Assembly (NCBI GenBank): GCA_021827805.1 | Contig: JAKAUG010000147.1 | Coordinates: 1-9,952 of the forward strand | Direction of reading: 5' to 3' | DNA: 9,952 nt | From: Bacillota bacterium | GTDB taxonomy: Bacteria; Bacillota; Sulfobacillia; RBS10-35; JAJYVN01 | In this document: positions 6,373 to 9,952 of the stretch, in pieces | Layout: every line of letters starts with the position of its first letter | How positions within the stretch are numbered: position 1 is the stretch's first letter | Made by a program: the position numbers and the translations under genes | Notes under the pieces: model-generated | Told to the model about the DNA's origin: nothing | What the model saw: only the letters and a program-made list of their open reading frames with translations | The model's database searches: none

Positions 6373-7608
6373 TCAGGTTCCTGCCGGCTCCACCGCGCCG
6401 GCTGGGTTCCGCCGACCGTCCGGTACGGCGCGGGGCGCCAACGCCGCGAAGAGGAGCGCCGCCCCCAGGGCGAACAGGGCCAGGACGGGATACAGGGCTC
6501 GCAGTCCAAGGGTGGCCGCCACCGCGCTGCCGCCAAGGTTGGCGGCCACGGCCCCGATCCCGAAGCACGAGGCCCAGAGCAGAGACTGCCCGCTGGCGCG
6601 CCAACCGCTGGGCACCAACCGGTCCACGGCCGGAACGGCCGCTCCATAGAATAGGGCGAAGGCCGGTCCCTGGACGGTCATGCCGGCCACGGCGAGTGCG
6701 GGGCCGCGCGCCAGGGCGATGAGGACCAGGGTGACCACCTCGGCGGCGAAGGCCGCCAGCAGCGTGCGCCGGATGCCGAGACGCTCCTCAATCCGGCGTG
6801 CCCAGAGGAAGAAGGGAACTTCCAAGAGCGCAGGCAGCGCCCAGCCCAGGCCCTGGGCCAGGGCTCCCCCGCCCAAACGCTGAACGTACACCGAGTAGTA
6901 GGTGCCCTGCGCATTCAGCGCCAGCATGTTCAGCGTCGCCAGCGCGAGGAACCAGAGGAAGGGCCGCGCGTGCAGCAGGGCGCGCAGGTCCGGACGCCTG
7001 GCTCCAGCGCCGCGGACCGCCACCTCCACCGGGAAGCGCAGCGCCAGCAGGGCCGGGGGCAAGAGGCAGACGGCGGCCAGGGCCGAGTCGGTGCGCATGT
7101 CCACGAGATGCTGGCGGATGGCGAACCCGGCCACGGTGCCGGCGACGGCGAAGCTCAGAGAGCCCCACAGCCGAAGGCGTCCGTAGTGACTGGACCGCGG
7201 ACCCAGATAGGCGACGGTCAGGGCATCCCCGAGCGGCGCCAGGGGGGCGTTGACGAGGGCGAAGGCCGCCGCCACCGCCAGCTCCAGGCGAAAGCCATGA
7301 ACGATGGCGAAGAGCGGCAGCAGAGCCGCGGAGACCAGGGTCAGAAGGGCCAGCACGACCCTGGCGCGCCCGCTGCGGTCGCAGAGCCATCCCACGGCCG
7401 GCTGGGCCGCGAGGGCGCACAGCGGGTTGACCGCGGCGATCAGGCCGAGTTCGGGGGCGCTCACGCCGCGCGCCGTCAGCAGCGGAAACAGGAAGGGGTA
7501 GAAGGCGCCGGGACCGATCCAGAAGGCGAGGTGGAAGAGGGCATACAGGTGGTCGGCGACCGGCCGGGCGCCCGGTGCGGACCATCGCGCCCCGGTTTCC
7601 GAGGTCAC
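6373..7608 (-). CDS. MFS transporter, HcaT / MFS_1_like type
   Basis: The 411-residue product is an integral membrane protein with about twelve hydrophobic segments in two halves. Visible marks are the loop GWLCDRSGRARVV at 73-85, the GRLRLWGSLSFAVAG stretch at 143-157 that is typical of the 3-phenylpropionate (HcaT) / MFS_1_like group, and a central hydrophilic loop near 198-212. It should carry a small sugar-related or aromatic acid solute across the inner membrane by proton symport; the substrate is not readable. GTG 7608 is chosen because GGGGAGGA lies six bases upstream and the hydrophobic part begins near residue 20. The same frame stays open for a further kilobase upstream, but that extension is arginine- and proline-rich and looks non-coding. 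It converges on the hydrolase gene with a 28-base gap and appears intact. Confidence 0.9.
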   Translation of the reverse strand: MTSETGARWSAPGARPVADHLYALFHLAFWIGPGAFYPFLFPLLTARGVSAPELGLIAAVNPLCALAAQPAVGWLCDRSGRARVVLALLTLVSAALLPLFAIVHGFRLELAVAAAFALVNAPLAPLGDALTVAYLGPRSSHYGRLRLWGSLSFAVAGTVAGFAIRQHLVDMRTDSALAAVCLLPPALLALRFPVEVAVRGAGARRPDLRALLHARPFLWFLALATLNMLALNAQGTYYSVYVQRLGGGALAQGLGWALPALLEVPFFLWARRIEERLGIRRTLLAAFAAEVVTLVLIALARGPALAVAGMTVQGPAFALFYGAAVPAVDRLVPSGWRASGQSLLWASCFGIGAVAANLGGSAVAATLGLRALYPVLALFALGAALLFAALAPRAVPDGRRNPAGAVEPAGT

Positions 7609-7614
7609 CTGGGG

Positions 7615-7622
7615 TCCTCCCC
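7615..7622 (-). promoter_or_regulatory. Ribosome binding site choosing the transporter start
   Basis: On the minus strand GGGGAGGA lies six bases before GTG 7608. It decides the start of the transporter in a frame that otherwise has no stop for another kilobase upstream. Confidence 0.6.
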
Positions 7623-7997
7623 TGTCTCCCGCGCCGCCAGCGCAACGTGGTTGCGGGTTCCTGTTCCGCGTGGACCGCGTGCCGGCGCGGCTCCGGCAGG
7701 TTTCCATCCGGCACGGCGCGCGTTCCACGCCTCCGGGATCCTTCCCGACGCGTCGGCGTCGTGGCTGGGCCACCGCCGGGTCGCGGCCTACCTTCGGGGG
7801 GTTGACCCGGTCCCCTGCCCATGTGCCCCGTGGCGGGACGGGTTGGGCCCACAGGTTGGCGCGGACACGTGGACCTCCCTGGGTGAGGGATTCTCCAGGG
7901 TCGCATGGGTTCGGCGGGGGCGCGTGCCTTGACCCTCCGCGTTCACACCTGGGAGGCTCCCGCCGGCGGGGGAGGACGTTCCGGTGGCAGGGATGTC
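7623..7997. other. Intergenic stretch between transporter and second oxidoreductase
   Basis: About 375 bases upstream of the transporter and downstream of the second oxidoreductase pseudogene. Several frames are open, but their translations are proline, arginine and glycine rich and match no family I know. Two small inverted repeats are visible: CCCTGG (7877-7882) with CCAGGG (7895-7900), and the palindromic CTCCCGCC/GGCGGGGGAG. Any transporter promoter should lie here, but I cannot point to a convincing -35/-10 pair. Confidence 0.45.
7957..7974 (-). terminator. Possible terminator-like hairpin after the second oxidoreductase
   Basis: CTCCCGCC at 7957-7964 is followed immediately by GGCGGGGGAG, giving a strong GC stem about 24 bases beyond the TGA at 7998. 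There is no T-run on either strand, so it may only be a GC-rich palindrome. Confidence 0.2.
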
Positions 7998-8888
7998 TCA
8001 GTAGCCCTCTCCGATCTTCACCGCACGCCCTTCGCGGGCGGAGAGGCGGCAGGCGTACGTCACCTCCAAGGTCGCGAATCCGTCGTCGTGGTTGGACAGG
8101 ATACGTCAGCGGTCGCCGGTGCGGATGGCGTGCACGAAGGCTTCGTTGAGGCGGTGGTCGTGGAGTCCCCTGCCGGGCAGGGGCTCGCTCTTGCCGCCTT
8201 CGAAGGACGCGCTTGGGGACCCTCCGCCCAGAGAAGGGCCAAGCCCCTGGGCCAGGATGTGCGTCCCTCCCGCGCCTGGCAGCCGCAACCCGCCCACGAG
8301 CGCGCAGGCGTTGGCGACGACGCCGAGCGCACCTGAAGCGAAGCGCAGCGTCGAGGCCTCCACGTCGGGGATGTCGAGCCCCGGCAGCTCTGGCCGCTCC
8401 CCGATCAGCCGCGTGTCCGTCATGGCGCAGACGGATTTCACCTCGCCAACGAGCAGACGCAGCATGGCGACGGCGTGGGTGTGCATCTCCACCAGCATGC
8501 CTCCGCCAATGCGCTCGGTGCGCCACCACGGCGCCCCGGGTATCCCCTCGACGCGGGTGGCCAGGGCCATCCCCACCCTGCGCCCCCGCGGCAACTCCGT
8601 GCGCGGGCGGCCGAATCGGTGTACCGCGCCCGGCAACCGACCGAGGTCGCGGCCCACGCGCATACCCAGCACCACCGGCTTCTCGACGCACAGGGTGGCG
8701 CCGGCGTCCACGGAGTGTTCCGCCGGCCCGTGGGCGAACGGGGGCACCGACACGTACATCCCATCCGGTTTGGTGGAGGCGATCATCGCGGCCGCATCGT
8801 CGAAGCTGGGAACCTCCACCCCCGGCCGTCCGGTGCTGCCGAGGGCACTGTTGATGGTGGTGTCAGCAGCAGCCCAGCGCTGACGCAT
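7998..8888 (-). pseudogene. Second Gfo/Idh/MocA oxidoreductase, truncated and frameshifted
   Basis: Recognisable coding begins on the minus strand near 8830 (VEVPSFDDAAAMIASTKPDGMYVSVPPFAHGP), without the GxGxxG Rossmann start that should precede it. It continues through the signature CVEKPVVL. At about 8645 the reading jumps frame to VGCRARYTDSAARAR, then returns near 8610 to GRRVGMALATR; family spacing implies loss of some 11-15 residues at the first jump and one base at the second. WWR and MLVEMHTHAV follow normally. An in-frame TGA at 8106-8108 interrupts GDR/RILSNHDDGFATLEVTYACRL, and the natural end is the TGA at 7998-8000. An intact copy would be an NAD(P)-dependent sugar or cyclitol dehydrogenase. 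The first ATG in this frame is at 8888, but residues before about 8830 do not look like this family. It is not a copy of the plus-strand oxidoreductase. Confidence 0.85.
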
Positions 8889-9024
8889 GAGCGAGGGAGG
8901 GCTTGGGAGCGAGGCGAAGGCGGGGACGGGCAGGGAACTTTCGTCGCACAGGGATCTGGACGTTTCGCGGAGCGTCTGTCAGGCTGCAGCGTGGTGAGCC
9001 ATCGGTGGGAGGTGGCGGTGGGCC
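8889..9024. other. Leader of the DruA-like gene; possible boundary of inserted DNA
   Basis: This stretch separates the remnant oxidoreductase from the DruA-like gene. An in-frame TGA at 8995-8997 closes the latter's frame upstream. GGGAGGT at 9007-9013 may serve as a rather distant ribosome binding site for ATG 9025. I find no clear terminal repeat; the other end of any inserted unit is outside the window. Confidence 0.4.
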
Positions 9025-9952
9025 ATGTCGGAGCCTGTGGAGACCGAGCCAGTCCTGGTCGTGGGCAGCCGGGAGTTCCGTGCCGAGGATATCGAGCTGA
9101 TCCGATGGACGGTGCGGCGGTTCAGGATGCTGTCGCGGACCGCGTTGGCAGAGACGCTGTGTGAGAATCTGCCCTGGAAGGCGCCCAACGGCCAGCTGAA
9201 GGTCGCAGCCTGTGGGGAGCTGTTGGAGCGATTGGCGGCGGAGGGCATCGTGGATCTCCCCGCACTGCGTTCATCAGGCGCAGGGAGTAGAGCCCGGTCC
9301 GAGCGCATCGGCACCGCGCCACCAAGCCCGGTGGTCCAGGCGACGTTGAGTGCGATCCGACCGGTGCACGTGGAACCGGTGCCCAGCGAAGAGGGTCCGG
9401 CCTGGAACGCGATGATGGTCGCGCATCACCCGCTGGGCTTTCAGCGGGCCTTCGGCGCGCAGCAGAAATACTGGATTCGGGATGGAGCGGCGGGGCACCC
9501 GCGCGTGCTGGGCGGGGTGCTGTTTGCCGCGTCGGCGCGGCACCTGGCGGCACGGGACGAGTGGATCGGGTGGACTCCGGCGGAGCGGCAGCGGTACCGA
9601 CACCGGATCGTGGCCAACAGCCGCTACCTGATCCTTCCAGAGGTGGCCGTGCCGCACCTGGCGAGCCATGCGCTGGGCCTGGCCCTGCGGCGGCTGCCTG
9701 GGGACTGGGCACGGCGGTATGGGTACACGCCCGTTCTCGTGGAGACGTTCGTGGAGCGGCCGTGGGCGGGGACGTGCTACCGGGCGGCCAACTGGGTGTA
9801 TCTGGGTGAGACGGCGGGGAGGGGACGGCAGGACCGGGCGCGCGCCATGGCGGCGACGGTGAAGGCGATCTGGGTCTACCCGCTGTTCCGCGATTGGCGG
9901 GAGCGCCTGGTGGCGCCGCTCGAGGTGGCGCCCGATGGCGAGCTGGACGACT
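9025..9952 (+). CDS. DUF4338 / DruA-like protein, 3' end beyond the window
   Basis: From ATG 9025 the frame is open to the window edge (309 complete codons). The N-terminus (about 13-80) is a small helical region (VGSREFRAEDIELIRWTVRRF, with LPWKAPNGQLK following). The DUF4338 core follows with its usual marks: HHPLGFQRAFGAQQKYWI (134-151), RDEWIGWT (177-184), HRIVANSRYLILPEV (193-207), PHLASHALGLALRRL (210-224), YTPVLVETFVER (234-245) and GTCYRAANWVYLGETAGRGR (249-268). DUF4338 is DruA of the Druantia anti-phage system; similar proteins also occur alone or joined to transposase domains, and their biochemical activity is unknown to me. What follows residue 309 would decide between defence gene, transposon gene or fusion. 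ATG 9025 is the first ATG after the TGA at 8995-8997. It starts close to where the neighbouring oxidoreductase loses its N-terminus. Confidence 0.85.
   Translation, partial: MSEPVETEPVLVVGSREFRAEDIELIRWTVRRFRMLSRTALAETLCENLPWKAPNGQLKVAACGELLERLAAEGIVDLPALRSSGAGSRARSERIGTAPPSPVVQATLSAIRPVHVEPVPSEEGPAWNAMMVAHHPLGFQRAFGAQQKYWIRDGAAGHPRVLGGVLFAASARHLAARDEWIGWTPAERQRYRHRIVANSRYLILPEVAVPHLASHALGLALRRLPGDWARRYGYTPVLVETFVERPWAGTCYRAANWVYLGETAGRGRQDRARAMAATVKAIWVYPLFRDWRERLVAPLEVAPDGELDD

Noticed and set aside
3459..6647. A minus-strand open frame of 1062 codons opposite the hydrolase
   Set aside because: Same reason: it mirrors the codon pattern of the plus-strand hydrolase, is histidine, glycine and proline rich, and has no recognisable domain.
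3016..8108. Both premature stops (3016-3018 and 8106-8108) are TGA, which could suggest recoding or selenocysteine
   Set aside because: The first is inside inserted DNA and not in conserved protein. The second gene also has a deletion, frameshifts and a missing N-terminus. Ordinary decay explains both, and I see no SECIS-like structure.
6373..8691. A minus-strand frame of 772 codons that would fuse about 360 residues to the front of the transporter
   Set aside because: The extension is proline, arginine and glycine rich, overlaps the second oxidoreductase in another frame, and resembles no family. A good ribosome binding site and GTG at 7608 mark the true transporter start.
2758..8888. The idea that the two Gfo/Idh/MocA pseudogenes are a duplicated pair
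   Set aside because: Their readable parts differ throughout (for example HIMYDIWVWCL against FAHGPAEHSVD, and EKSMGLSW against EKPVVLGM), so they belong to different subfamilies.
1..9952. A CRISPR array or other regularly spaced repeats
   Set aside because: I found no set of three or more repeats at regular spacing anywhere in the window.

Overview
This is a very GC-rich bacterial window of about 10 kb. It carries a sugar or uronate catabolism cluster that is partly decayed and is being invaded by mobile or defence-type DNA. Large unnamed enolase-superfamily enzymes, TIM-barrel sugar isomerases, several Gfo/Idh/MocA oxidoreductases and long tandem alpha/beta hydrolases found together recall Planctomycetota, Armatimonadota, Hydrogenedentes-like and related environmental lineages. 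That placement is an inference from gene content and base composition only; no marker gene is present.

Left half, plus strand: after about 440 bases with nothing recognisable come an enolase-superfamily (MR/MLE type) enzyme (444-1913), a sugar phosphate isomerase/epimerase-like TIM barrel (1938-2744), a Gfo/Idh/MocA oxidoreductase (2758-3935) and a long tandem alpha/beta hydrolase (3963-6344). Spacings are short (24, 13 and 27 bases), so this looks like one operon. The oxidoreductase is a pseudogene. A 327-base element with IS200/IS605-type hairpins sits in its Rossmann domain and adds a stop, one base is missing near 3470, and a block seems to be missing near the C-terminus.

Right half, minus strand: an intact 12-helix MFS transporter of the HcaT / MFS_1_like type (6373-7608) converges on the hydrolase. 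About 390 bases upstream of it lies a second, different Gfo/Idh/MocA gene (7998 to about 8830), also a pseudogene. It has lost its N-terminal dinucleotide-binding part, has an internal deletion with compensating frameshifts, and has an in-frame TGA close to its C-terminus.

Right edge, plus strand: from 9025 to the end of the window runs an open frame of at least 309 codons that I recognise as a DUF4338 / DruA-type protein (Druantia anti-phage family, also found next to or fused with transposases). It continues out of the window. The second oxidoreductase loses recognisable sequence just where this unit begins, so the two events are probably linked.

The most notable points are the 327-base tnpB-less IS200/IS605-like element, which may keep an omega-RNA and a guide against its own empty site; the DruA-like gene at the edge; selective loss of both oxidoreductases while isomerase, enolase-type, hydrolase and transporter genes remain open; and a hydrolase whose first half has lost its catalytic residues.
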